NCBI GenBank assembly: GCA_027066435.1
Contig: JAMONX010000058.1
Span: 1-42,716, forward strand
DNA: 42,716 nt
Origin: Campylobacterales bacterium
GTDB taxonomy: Bacteria > Campylobacterota > Campylobacteria > Campylobacterales > QNZT01
Direction of reading: 5' to 3'
Shown here in pieces: positions 23,584 through 32,003 of the stretch. Below the pieces are notes generated by a model, which was not told the origin of the DNA, made no database searches, and worked only from the letters and a program-made list of their open reading frames with translations. Positions within the stretch are counted from its first letter, which is position 1. The number at the start of each line of letters is the position of its first letter. The translations under genes were made by a program, and so were the position numbers.

Positions 23584-24849
23584 ATGGGACAAACTATTAC
23601 AGAAAAGATATTTAGCGAACATGTAGGTCGAGAGGTAAAAGCTGGAGAGATTATCCGTTGTGATATCGATATGGTTATAGGAAATGATATCACAACACCG
23701 ATATCTATCCGTGCATTTGAGGAGAGTGGAGCTACAAAACTTGCCAAGCCTGATAACTTTTCAATTGTGATGGATCACTTTATCCCAGCAAAAGATATAG
23801 CAAGTGCAAACCAAGCAAAGATTAGCCGTGAATTTGCATATAAACATGATTTGAAACTATTTTTTGATGAGAAAGATATGGGAATTGAGCATGCTCTTCT
23901 TCCTGAAAAAGGCTTGGTAATTCCAGGAGATGTAATAATCGGAGCGGATTCTCATACTTGTACTCACGGGGCTTTGGGAGCATTTGCTACGGGTATGGGT
24001 TCAACTGATTTGGCATTTGCAATGATTACGGGTGGAAATTGGTTTAGAGTTCCTGAATCTATCAAGGTTATATTTAGCGGAAAACCAGGAGAACATGTTT
24101 ATGGAAAAGATTTGATTTTGGAGATTATCAGACAAATTGGAGTAGATGGGGCATTGTATCAGACACTTGAGTTTACTGGAGATACTATACAATATCTTGA
24201 TATGGATGATAGATTTAGTCTTTGTAACATGGCTATTGAAGCTGGAGCAAAGAGTGGGATTGTTGCGGTGGATGATATAACAAAAGAGTTTTTAAAAGAT
24301 AAAGATTTACGAGATGAGCCAAAATATCACTACTCTGATGCAGATGCATTTTATGTTAAAACAATAGAGATAGATGTGAGTAAATTATCTCCTATTATCG
24401 CCTACCCTCATCTGCCATCAAATGGAAAATCGATAGAAAAAGCAGTATCTGATAATTTAGCAATTGATCAGGTGTTTATCGGAAGTTGTACAAATGGGAG
24501 ATTGGGAGATTTGAGAATCGCTGCTAAAATCGTAAAAGGCAAAAGAGTCGCAAGAAAAACAAGGATGATAGTAACTCCTGCCACACAAAAAATCCTAAAA
24601 CAGGCAGAAAAAGAGGGTCTTATAGATATCCTCATAGATGCAGGAGCAGTTGTGAGCAATCCAACATGTGGAGCATGTCTAGGTGGATATATGGGAATTT
24701 TAGGAGATGATGAAGTTTGCATCTCAACCACAAACAGAAACTTTGTCGGACGGATGGGAGCAAGAAGTAGTAAAATATATCTTGCAAACTCAGCAGTTGC
24801 GGCTGCTAGTGCCATAGCTGGGAAAATCGTGGATCCAAGAGAGATTTAA
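23584..24849 (+). CDS. leuC: 3-isopropylmalate dehydratase large subunit (homoaconitase type)
   Basis: A 421-residue aconitase-family large subunit. Cys302 in GSCTNGRLGDLR and Cys362 and Cys365 in NPTCGACLGG bind the [4Fe-4S] cluster; ADSHTCTHGALGAFATGMGS is the substrate segment. The shorter length and sequence fit the LeuC/homoaconitase branch that isomerises 2-isopropylmalate in leucine synthesis. The small subunit (leuD) and leuA/leuB are not adjacent; mobA follows directly on the stop codon. Homoaconitase is the main alternative. Confidence 0.9.
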   Translation: MGQTITEKIFSEHVGREVKAGEIIRCDIDMVIGNDITTPISIRAFEESGATKLAKPDNFSIVMDHFIPAKDIASANQAKISREFAYKHDLKLFFDEKDMGIEHALLPEKGLVIPGDVIIGADSHTCTHGALGAFATGMGSTDLAFAMITGGNWFRVPESIKVIFSGKPGEHVYGKDLILEIIRQIGVDGALYQTLEFTGDTIQYLDMDDRFSLCNMAIEAGAKSGIVAVDDITKEFLKDKDLRDEPKYHYSDADAFYVKTIEIDVSKLSPIIAYPHLPSNGKSIEKAVSDNLAIDQVFIGSCTNGRLGDLRIAAKIVKGKRVARKTRMIVTPATQKILKQAEKEGLIDILIDAGAVVSNPTCGACLGGYMGILGDDEVCISTTNRNFVGRMGARSSKIYLANSAVAAASAIAGKIVDPREI

Positions 24850-25425
24850 TTGTACGATATCCCATGCATTATATTTGCTGGTGGTAAAAGTCGTCGCATG
24901 GGAAAAGATAAAGCTCTTCTTCCCTTTGGGGGATTTGATACTTTGACGGAGTTTCAACTCTCCAAATTCACACCCTATTTTCAAAAAGTTTTCGTGGGAT
25001 GCAAGAGCAAAGAGAAGTTTGATTTTGAAGCGGAGTTTATAGAGGATTCAAAGTCTTATGAAGAGTCTGCTCCATTTATCGGGCTTGTATCAGCATTTGA
25101 GACTTTAGATGTAGATGCCATCTTTGTTTTGAGTGTAGATGTACCGTTTTTTGATATTTGCCATTTTGAAAAACTTTATGAGCATTTAGATAATCATCAA
25201 GCAGTGATAGCCAAAAGTCCAAATGGCGAACAACCACTATGTGCAATATACAAAAGAGAGATATTACCTCATCTAAAAAAGTTAATTAGCAAAAAAGAGT
25301 ATCGATTTGCATCTCTTTTTAGGAAGATTTCATTGTCTATTGTAGAGTTTGATGATGAAAAGGTGTTTACAAATCTAAATACAAAACAAGATTATCAAAA
25401 AGCATTTTTCGATAAAATAATTTAA
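24850..25425 (+). CDS. mobA: molybdenum cofactor guanylyltransferase
   Basis: A 191-residue nucleotidyltransferase. FAGGKSRRMGKDKALLPFGG (about residues 9-28) is the GTP-binding signature and FVLSVDVPFF the Mg-binding motif; AVIAKSPNGEQPLCAIYKR is the typical downstream segment. It attaches GMP to molybdopterin for bis-MGD enzymes such as nitrate reductase or formate dehydrogenase. The TTG start immediately follows the leuC stop, so it depends on leuC translation. Confidence 0.92.
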   Translation: MYDIPCIIFAGGKSRRMGKDKALLPFGGFDTLTEFQLSKFTPYFQKVFVGCKSKEKFDFEAEFIEDSKSYEESAPFIGLVSAFETLDVDAIFVLSVDVPFFDICHFEKLYEHLDNHQAVIAKSPNGEQPLCAIYKREILPHLKKLISKKEYRFASLFRKISLSIVEFDDEKVFTNLNTKQDYQKAFFDKII

Positions 25426-25446
25426 TTAAACAGATACGGAGAGCAA

Positions 25447-26394
25447 ATGAGTGAAAAACTAACTCAGATAAAGAATGAAGTACAAAAAGTAATCGTTGGT
25501 CAAGAGGAGATGATAGACTCACTGCTCATAGGGCTTCTTTGTGAGGGGCATATACTTCTTGAAGGTGTTCCTGGACTTGCTAAAACTACAACTGTAAATA
25601 CCTTGGCAAAAACACTTGGACTGGAGTTTAAAAGAGTCCAATTTACACCTGATCTGCTTCCTAGTGATATCATAGGGACTGAGATATATGATCCAAAAAA
25701 TAATGAATTTAGAGTTAAAAAAGGTCCGATATTTACTAATCTTCTCTTAGCCGATGAGATAAATCGTGCTCCTGCAAAAGTTCAATCTGCACTTTTGGAA
25801 GCTATGCAAGAGAGACAAGTTACTATAGCTGATGAGTCATTTAAGATTCAAAGACCATTTTTGACTCTAGCTACGCAAAATCCTATCGAGCAAGAGGGTG
25901 CTTATTCGCTTCCAGAAGCACAACTTGATCGTTTTATGCTTAAAATTGTTGTTGGATATAACACAAAAGAGGAGGAGTTAGAGATTGTAACTCGTGTAGC
26001 TGAAGGGAAATTTGATGAAGTGCAAAATGTTGCATCTGCCCAGGACTTGAAAAAGCTTCAAGATGAAGTAAAAGATATTCATATAGATGAAGAGCTTAAA
26101 AAATATATCGTAAATCTTATATTTGCAACCCGAGAACCTGAAAACTATGGACTTTTAAAGTATAAAGAGTATATCCAATATGGAGCAAGTCCAAGAGCTT
26201 CTATCAACCTTTTTGCAGCATCTAAAGCTTATGCATATCTTAGGGGGAAAGAGTATGTTACTCCTGTTGATATCGCCCAGATGAGTAAAGATGTGCTTCG
26301 ACATAGAATTATTATGAGCTATGAAGCGGAAGCAGAAGGTATAACAAGCGATGAGATAATCGAAAAAGTTTTAGAGGCTGTTGATATTCCTTGA
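25447..26394 (+). CDS. MoxR-family AAA+ ATPase (Bat operon)
   Basis: A 315-residue MoxR ATPase. Walker A GVPGLAKTT is at residues 40-48; LLLADEINRAPAKVQSALLE is Walker B; ATQNPIEQEGAYSLPEAQLD holds sensor 1; DRFMLKI bears the arginine finger. The C-terminal lid spans about 200-315. MoxR proteins act as chaperones for vWA-domain partners, here BatA/BatB encoded downstream. A GGAGAG site precedes the ATG. The stop overlaps the DUF58 start (TTGA). Confidence 0.93.
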   Translation: MSEKLTQIKNEVQKVIVGQEEMIDSLLIGLLCEGHILLEGVPGLAKTTTVNTLAKTLGLEFKRVQFTPDLLPSDIIGTEIYDPKNNEFRVKKGPIFTNLLLADEINRAPAKVQSALLEAMQERQVTIADESFKIQRPFLTLATQNPIEQEGAYSLPEAQLDRFMLKIVVGYNTKEEELEIVTRVAEGKFDEVQNVASAQDLKKLQDEVKDIHIDEELKKYIVNLIFATREPENYGLLKYKEYIQYGASPRASINLFAASKAYAYLRGKEYVTPVDIAQMSKDVLRHRIIMSYEAEAEGITSDEIIEKVLEAVDIP

Positions 26395-27221
26395 GCAAGT
26401 TAAAAAAGATTCTCATAAAGACCAAACGGCAAATCTTTAGTGAAATAGCAGGAAACAATCCATCTATATTTGAGGGTGAAGGGTTTGATTTTGTAGAGCT
26501 TCGTGAATATGCCTATGGCGATGATGTGAGAAAGATAGATTGGAATGTAACGGCAAGGATGCAAAGACCTTTTATAAAAATCTTCAAAGAAGAGAGGGAG
26601 TTAAATATCGTTATAATCTCACTTCTTGGAGGAAGTGTGCATTTTGGATCAAAAAGATTTAAACAAGAGCTTATCGCTGGGAGTGCTGCACTTTTGGCAT
26701 TTTCGGCTGTTAAAAATGGGGATCTTTTCTCTTCATTTATCTACACAGATAAGATAGAATCTATGACAAAACCTACCAAAAATATTGGAGCAGTAAGAGA
26801 GAGTGTCTCTAATATTTTAGAGTTTGAAGCTTTGGGGAAGAGTTTGGATTTGAGTGAGTTTTCTAAAGTGATGTTTGAAAAGATAAAGAGAAAATCTATT
26901 ATTTTTGTTATTGGGGACTATTTTGGGGAGTTTGATTTTAGATTATTGGCAAAAAAGCATGAAGTTATAGCTATCATCACAAGAGATAAGCTAGAAGAAA
27001 ACCCTCCCACTCTTGGTCAAATAAACTTAATAGACCCTCAAACTCTTAAAAGTTCACTTATGAACATCGATGATGATTCAGTTAAAAGATATATAAAAAC
27101 CCTGCACCAAAAAGATAGCAACCTGTTTAAACATTTTCGTAAAAACAGAGTCACATTTACTAAAATCTATACAGATGAAGATCCATTTGTAAAGATGTCT
27201 AAACTATTTTTAAGAAGATAA
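26391..27221 (+). CDS. DUF58-domain protein
   Basis: A 276-residue cytoplasmic protein with the DUF58 hallmark: GFDFVELREYAYGDDVRKID, then WNVTARMQRPFIKIFKEERE. The C-terminal two thirds have a vWA-like fold (IVIISLLGGSVHFG, SIIFVIGDYFGEF) but no clear MIDAS. DUF58 proteins almost always follow a moxR gene and are thought to be part of the same complex. The TTG start overlaps the moxR stop, with no spacing. Confidence 0.9.
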   Translation: MSKLKKILIKTKRQIFSEIAGNNPSIFEGEGFDFVELREYAYGDDVRKIDWNVTARMQRPFIKIFKEERELNIVIISLLGGSVHFGSKRFKQELIAGSAALLAFSAVKNGDLFSSFIYTDKIESMTKPTKNIGAVRESVSNILEFEALGKSLDLSEFSKVMFEKIKRKSIIFVIGDYFGEFDFRLLAKKHEVIAIITRDKLEENPPTLGQINLIDPQTLKSSLMNIDDDSVKRYIKTLHQKDSNLFKHFRKNRVTFTKIYTDEDPFVKMSKLFLRR

Positions 27222-27223
27222 AG

Positions 27224-27607
27224 ATGGAAGAGCTAAAAGATATACGAGCATTGGAGCCTATCGGAGATATAAGTTTTTATCTATTTATCATCGCTTTGGT
27301 ATTTGTCTCACTCATCATTGGGGCATTGCTTTATAAACTCATAAGCACGATAAGAGAAAGAAAAAAAGATACTTTAAGAAAAAAGGTTTTACAAAGACTC
27401 AAAGATATTGAGTTTGACGATCCAAAAGATGCAGCTTACAAGATAACAAAATATGGCAGGTTTTTAGCAGATGATGAGAGAAGTAAAAAAATGTTAGAGC
27501 AGTTGTTAGAGCATCTTGAAAAGTATAAATTTACCAAAGATGTACCAAAACTTGATGATGATTGCATCTGGTATTACAATCTATTTTTAAAGAGTGTTGA
27601 TGGGTGA
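27224..27607 (+). CDS. DUF4381-like membrane protein
   Basis: A 127-residue protein with one membrane helix (about residues 17-40; FYLFIIALVFVSLIIGALLY) and a cytoplasmic, charged helical domain. Size, topology and place between DUF58 and BatA match the DUF4381 family. It probably anchors or scaffolds the complex at the membrane. The stop overlaps the next start by 8 bases. Confidence 0.75.
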   Translation: MEELKDIRALEPIGDISFYLFIIALVFVSLIIGALLYKLISTIRERKKDTLRKKVLQRLKDIEFDDPKDAAYKITKYGRFLADDERSKKMLEQLLEHLEKYKFTKDVPKLDDDCIWYYNLFLKSVDG

Positions 27608-28529
27608 TTTGACTTTTGAGTATCCATATCTATTTTTACTGATATTGGTTTTTATACTTTGTGCCTTTTTTTGCAAAGCTAAAAGTGAAGCTATACTTTT
27701 TCCTCATCTTGATATATTTTTACAAAGCTCTAGCAAGAGAACTATCTGGATTAAAATCTTAAAATGGGTTACGATTATAGCTAGTATAACTGCTCTTGCA
27801 TCTCCTATTATAGAAGATAAGGTAGAGATTGAAAACAAAGATGGCTACTCCATCGCTTTGGCTCTTGATGCAAGTGGCTCAATGAACTATGGGTTTGAGA
27901 GAAGGTTTATAACCCAAGGAGTTGAGAGCAAATTTGATGTATCGATAGAGATGGCACAAAAATTTATCCAAAAACGACCAGATGACCAAATAGGGCTTGT
28001 TGTGTTTGGAAACTTTGCCTATGTTGCTACACCACTAACTTATGACAAGATGATTTTAGGACAGATTTTAGGGGGTCTTAGTGCTGGAATCGCTGGGTCT
28101 AACTATACTGTTATAAATGATGCCCTCTTTCAAAGTGCTACACTTTTTAAAAACTCAAAGGCAAAAACAAAAATTATCATTTTATTAACCGATGGAGAGA
28201 GTCGAGGGGATAATGTTCCTTTTGATGTAGCTATGAGATTGACCCAAAAGTATGGAGTAAAAGTTTATACCATAGGCATAGGAAGTGCAGGAGAGTTCAA
28301 TGCAAAACATCTAAGACTCATAGCAGATAGAAGTGGTGGTACATTTTTTGAAGCTAGTGATAAGAGTACATTAGAAAAGATTTATGAAATGATTGATGAG
28401 TTAGAAAAGAGTAAGATTGAAAGTGAGAGGTATATCAAAAAGAGTTATTACTTTGAATATCCACTCTTTTTAGCTTTTGTAGCTCTTCTTTTTTATATAT
28501 TTCTTATAAATAGGAGGGATCTGTTGTGA
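27600..28529 (+). CDS. BatA-like vWA membrane protein
   Basis: A 309-residue protein with two N-terminal membrane helices (about 9-26 and 54-70), a periplasmic-type vWA domain and a C-terminal helix (about 285-305). The MIDAS is complete: DASGS at residues 90-94, a later threonine in SNYTVINDALF, and TDGES. This matches BatA of the aerotolerance operon. The ATG at 27600 overlaps the previous gene; a GTG 6 bases earlier is possible. It overlaps the following GTG start by 4 bases. Confidence 0.87.
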   Translation: MGDLTFEYPYLFLLILVFILCAFFCKAKSEAILFPHLDIFLQSSSKRTIWIKILKWVTIIASITALASPIIEDKVEIENKDGYSIALALDASGSMNYGFERRFITQGVESKFDVSIEMAQKFIQKRPDDQIGLVVFGNFAYVATPLTYDKMILGQILGGLSAGIAGSNYTVINDALFQSATLFKNSKAKTKIIILLTDGESRGDNVPFDVAMRLTQKYGVKVYTIGIGSAGEFNAKHLRLIADRSGGTFFEASDKSTLEKIYEMIDELEKSKIESERYIKKSYYFEYPLFLAFVALLFYIFLINRRDLL

Positions 28530-30202
28530 TATTTTTAGCTCCTGATTATATTCTGTTTATGATTGTACCAGCTTTGATATTTTTCTTTTTTATCATAAAA
28601 CACAAGAGAAATATCGATACTATATTTGACAAAGATACTCTTGAGAGATTAACTTTTGATGATGGGGGGATTGGGAAAGTAGGAAGAAATCTTATGCTAT
28701 TTTTAGCATTTTTCTTGATGATAATAGCCCTCTCACGCCCTGTTATAGAAAAAGGGGAAGTTACCATAAAAACAAAATCCATCGACATGATGATAGCACT
28801 TGATATCTCAAAATCTATGTTAGCATCTGATATATATCCAAACCGCTTAGAATTTGCAAAAAAGAAAATGGGTGAATTTATAGATGCATTTAAAGAGGCA
28901 AATATAGGGGTTATCGCTTTTAGCTCTGAGGGGTTTTTAGTATCTCCAATGACACAAGATAGCACAACACTAAAATACCTCATAAACAATTTATCACTCC
29001 AAAGCCTAAGCACAACTGGAACAAACCTCTTGATTCCTATCAAAAAAGGGGAGAGTTTTTTAAAAAAATCTAAACAAAAGATTGTCATTATATTTACAGA
29101 TGGTGGAGATAATGAAGAGTTTAAAAAAGAGCTTGAAGCTACACAAAAGACAGGAGTTCATGTCTATATCTACGCCACTGCCACAAACCAAGGAGCACCC
29201 ATACAAGAAAATGGAATTTCTATAAAAGATAAAGAGGGAAATATAGTCATCACAAAACTAAACCAAAAAATAAAAACTTTAGCGATAGAGAGTGGTGGAG
29301 CATATATCGTTGGGGGATTTAAAGATGATAGTATAGAGCTTTTAGTAGAAGATATCAAAAAGAAGTTCCAGATGCAAGATATAAACAGTAGAGAGATAAA
29401 AGAGTATAAAGAGCTTTTTTACTATCCGTTGGGTCTTGCTATCTTATTTTTACTACTTTCATTTAGTTCGTTTCCTAGAAAGAGTGGCATAAGTCTATTT
29501 ATATTGGTGTTTCTTGCTACCCAAAATCAAACTCTTGAAGCTGGGCTATTTGATTTTCAAACTATTGACAAAGCAAATGAAGCTTACCAAAACAAAGAGT
29601 ACAAAGAAGCCATTAAGATTTATGAAGAGGTGGTCAAACTAAAAAGAAGCCCTGAGAGTAATTATGATTTGGCAAATGCACTTTATAAAGATAAGCAGTA
29701 TGAAAAAGCCCTGCAAACTTATCAAAAAGTCAAAACCGATGATAAAAACCTAGAGTATAAAAAGCTTTTTAACTCTGCAAATAGTCAATTTGCTCTTGAA
29801 AAATATGAAGAGGCATTAAAGACTTTTGAGAAAGCTAAAAAATTAAAAACTGAACAAGATTTAGAAAAGAATATAGAGTTAACAAAAAAGATGATTAAGA
29901 AGAAAAACGATAAAGAGAAGAAAAACGATAAAGATAAAAATCAAGACGACAAAAAACAAAAAAAAGAAGATAAAGACAAAGAGAAACAGGGCAAAAAAGA
30001 AGAACAAGAGAACAAAAGTGATAAAGAAAGCAAAGAAAAAAAGAAAAAAGATGAAAAACAAAAGAAGACTAAAGAAGAGAAAATAAGCGAAAAAGAGGCT
30101 AGAAAATGGGAAGAGAGATTAGAGAGTGCAAAACCAAAAACAATGCCTATGCAGTTTCAAAACAGAGATATTCAAAGGAGAGTAGATGAAAAACCTTGGT
30201 AA
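28526..30202 (+). CDS. BatB-BatC fusion: vWA domain plus TPR protein
   Basis: A 558-residue protein that joins what are usually two genes. Residues 1-320 are BatB-like: helices at about 8-25 and 54-72, a vWA domain with MIDAS DISKS (93-97) and TDGGDN (191-196), and a helix near 300-316. A second hydrophobic stretch (about 321-335) leads to a BatC-like part with two or three TPR units (about 345-440; ANEAYQNKEYKEAIKIYEEV). The last 110 residues are almost all Lys, Glu, Asp and Gln, probably disordered. The start is GTG. The 3' end overlaps batD by 17 bases. Confidence 0.87.
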   Translation: MIFLAPDYILFMIVPALIFFFFIIKHKRNIDTIFDKDTLERLTFDDGGIGKVGRNLMLFLAFFLMIIALSRPVIEKGEVTIKTKSIDMMIALDISKSMLASDIYPNRLEFAKKKMGEFIDAFKEANIGVIAFSSEGFLVSPMTQDSTTLKYLINNLSLQSLSTTGTNLLIPIKKGESFLKKSKQKIVIIFTDGGDNEEFKKELEATQKTGVHVYIYATATNQGAPIQENGISIKDKEGNIVITKLNQKIKTLAIESGGAYIVGGFKDDSIELLVEDIKKKFQMQDINSREIKEYKELFYYPLGLAILFLLLSFSSFPRKSGISLFILVFLATQNQTLEAGLFDFQTIDKANEAYQNKEYKEAIKIYEEVVKLKRSPESNYDLANALYKDKQYEKALQTYQKVKTDDKNLEYKKLFNSANSQFALEKYEEALKTFEKAKKLKTEQDLEKNIELTKKMIKKKNDKEKKNDKDKNQDDKKQKKEDKDKEKQGKKEEQENKSDKESKEKKKKDEKQKKTKEEKISEKEARKWEERLESAKPKTMPMQFQNRDIQRRVDEKPW

Positions 30203-31682
30203 AATTATATTAACTTTTATCTTAATAACTATACCAATTTTTGCCCTAGAAGCCAAAATATCGCCCAAAACTGTTTATGAAGGAGACCAAGTATCTTTTA
30301 TCATAACTGCCCAAGGAGATGAGATAAAATTTCCAAAAAAAGAGAGAATAGCAGGATATAAAGTAACTAGTCAATCTATCTCAAGAAATATCTCAAACAT
30401 CAATGGCAAAGTTACAAAAACTCTATCAAAAGAGTATCTTTTTACCCCGCAAAATGACTTCATAATACCCCCTATAGAAGTTTTTATAGATGGAAAGACT
30501 CTACAAACAAAAAAGATAAAAGTAAAATTACAAAAAGAGAAAAGAGGCGATAAAGAGGCGTTTATATTTGAACTAAGTACTGATAAGAGTGAAGTTTATA
30601 TGGGAGAACCTATCAATGTTCTTTTTACATTTAAAAAACATTTAAGTATCGATATGGCTGAGGCGAATTTTAATGCTCCAAATTTTAACAACTTTTGGGC
30701 AAAGCCAACACCAAAAATTCCAGCAGAGATTGAGGGCGAATATATGGTCTATAAGATAAGATACTTAATTTTCCCTCAAAAAAGCGGTAACATAACCATA
30801 GACTCAGGTCGAATGGACGCAGGAATTATGCAAAAAAGATCGAGAGATTTTTTTAGCTTTGAGAGAGTCAAGTGGAAAAGTCTTTTTTCAAATAACCTAA
30901 CTGTAAAAGTAAATCCCCTACCTCAAGGTGTTGATATTTATGGCAATTTTAAACTAGATGCAAAAGTTGATAAACTAAAAACAAAAGCCAACGAACCAGT
31001 AAATCTAACAATAACCATAAAAGGTGTCGGAAATATAGATGATATAGAACCTTATAAGCTAGATATCAAAGATGCAATAGTCTATGCTGATAAGCCTGAA
31101 AAAAAAGTTTATACAAATAACAAAGAGGAGCTTGGAGAGTTTACTCAAAAATTTGCCATAGTCTCTGATAGAAACTTTACGATAAATCCTCTGGAATTTA
31201 AGTTTTTTGATAGCAACGATAAAGAGGTAAAACTTCTTATAAGCAGAGAGTTTAAGATAGAAGTAGAACAAAGTATGATAAAAACCCAAACTGCAAAATT
31301 AGAAAAGAGTGATAATACTCCTAAAATTGTAGAGACAAAAATAGTTTATGATAAAGCCTCAAAAACAAAACTTATATTATTTACAATTGGTGGATTTTTA
31401 GCAGGAGTTTTGAGTGCATTTTTACTAAAGTATCCTTGGAAAAAGAGAGAAGTTGATGAACTTCCACTTGCAAGAAAGGTTAAAAATAGTAAAAGTGATA
31501 AAGCATTGTTATCGCTTTTGCTCCCATATAGCAATAAATCAAAAAAGATGAAAAACCTAGTAAGAGAACTTGAAGAAAATATCTATGAAGGAAAAAGAAA
31601 TATTATAGATAGAGCAGATTTGATAAAAAATATTGAGAATTATCTTTTGAAAGAGAAGGATGTTGAGGATATACTTAGATAA
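30186..31682 (+). CDS. BatD-like protein
   Basis: A 498-residue exported membrane protein. A signal (about residues 1-20) is followed by several Ig-like beta domains (SPKTVYEGDQVSFIITAQG; NEPVNLTITIKGVGNID) and one membrane helix (about 395-413) with a cytoplasmic tail of about 85 residues. This is the BatD layout and it has the expected last position in the Bat operon. GGAGAG lies before the ATG, inside the preceding gene. Bat proteins were linked to oxygen tolerance and envelope integrity, but the mechanism is not established. Confidence 0.87.
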   Translation: MKNLGKIILTFILITIPIFALEAKISPKTVYEGDQVSFIITAQGDEIKFPKKERIAGYKVTSQSISRNISNINGKVTKTLSKEYLFTPQNDFIIPPIEVFIDGKTLQTKKIKVKLQKEKRGDKEAFIFELSTDKSEVYMGEPINVLFTFKKHLSIDMAEANFNAPNFNNFWAKPTPKIPAEIEGEYMVYKIRYLIFPQKSGNITIDSGRMDAGIMQKRSRDFFSFERVKWKSLFSNNLTVKVNPLPQGVDIYGNFKLDAKVDKLKTKANEPVNLTITIKGVGNIDDIEPYKLDIKDAIVYADKPEKKVYTNNKEELGEFTQKFAIVSDRNFTINPLEFKFFDSNDKEVKLLISREFKIEVEQSMIKTQTAKLEKSDNTPKIVETKIVYDKASKTKLILFTIGGFLAGVLSAFLLKYPWKKREVDELPLARKVKNSKSDKALLSLLLPYSNKSKKMKNLVRELEENIYEGKRNIIDRADLIKNIENYLLKEKDVEDILR

Positions 31683-31785
31683 ATATAAACTCTTACCTAT
31701 CTTCAGCCTTTTTAGATTAGGTCTATTACATTTTGGAGGTTTTAGCATGATGATTTTTAGGGTTTGTTTATTACCATGTTTTTAA
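31660..31785 (+). CDS. short hydrophobic ORF overlapping the batD end, possibly a gene remnant
   Basis: An ATG frame of 41 codons begins inside batD, +1 shifted, and ends at 31785. The stretch IFSLFRLGLLHFGGFSMMIF resembles the first helix of chromate-transporter-type proteins, in which a basic residue, Gly-Leu and Phe-Gly-Gly recur (F-K-I-G-L-x-x-F-G-G). The AAGGA upstream is too close to the ATG for good initiation. It runs into a decayed transposase fragment, so it is either a truncated gene or chance. Confidence 0.25.
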   Translation: MLRIYLDKYKLLPIFSLFRLGLLHFGGFSMMIFRVCLLPCF

Positions 31786-31858
31786 CAATATCAGAATCTC
31801 AATGAATGGCAAAGGTAAAGCTACTGATAATATTTGCATTGAAAGGTTTTCAATGTGA
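31769..31858 (+). pseudogene. remnant of an IS3-family transposase (integrase core, Glu region)
   Basis: In one frame the codons from 31787 read NIRISMNGKGKATDNICIER followed by F. This matches the conserved end of the IS3-type DDE domain (I-S-M-x-G-K-G-x-x-x-D-N-x-x-x-E-R-F/L-W) that carries the last catalytic Glu. It stops at a TGA at 31856-31858, lacks the rest of the gene and has no recognisable terminal repeats. The surrounding 31683-31960 has no other gene. Confidence 0.6.
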
Positions 31859-31961
31859 TTTAGTGGTTTTGAAAAAAGGGTACATTATACTAAAAATTTA
31901 GAACTTTAACTAAAATAACTCACCATTTAAATATAGACAATCTATATCACCCCAAAGAGTC

Positions 31962-31999
31962 AAGATAGCGATTTTTAAAGGTATAAAAATCGCTATCTT
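31962..31999. terminator. long terminator hairpin
   Basis: A perfect 16-bp stem: left arm from 31962 to 31977, right arm from 31984 to 31999 (arms around GATAGCGATTTTT), with a 6-base loop. On the plus strand it ends in five T residues (31998-32002), an intrinsic terminator for the Bat operon side; on the minus strand it lies just after the stop of the 32004 gene and would end that transcript. Confidence 0.8.
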
Positions 32000-32003
32000 T
32001 TTA

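Noticed and set aside
24468-24815. 115-codon minus-strand frame over leuC
   Set aside because: Antisense to the cluster-binding cysteine region of LeuC, no homology recognised.
28546-29088. 180-codon minus-strand frame over the BatB part
   Set aside because: Antisense to conserved vWA coding sequence, with no start signal; composition is that of a reverse-frame shadow.
29880-30130. A-rich low-complexity DNA considered as a repeat or tandem array
   Set aside because: It encodes the Lys/Glu/Asp/Gln tail of the BatB-BatC fusion and has no exact repeat unit.
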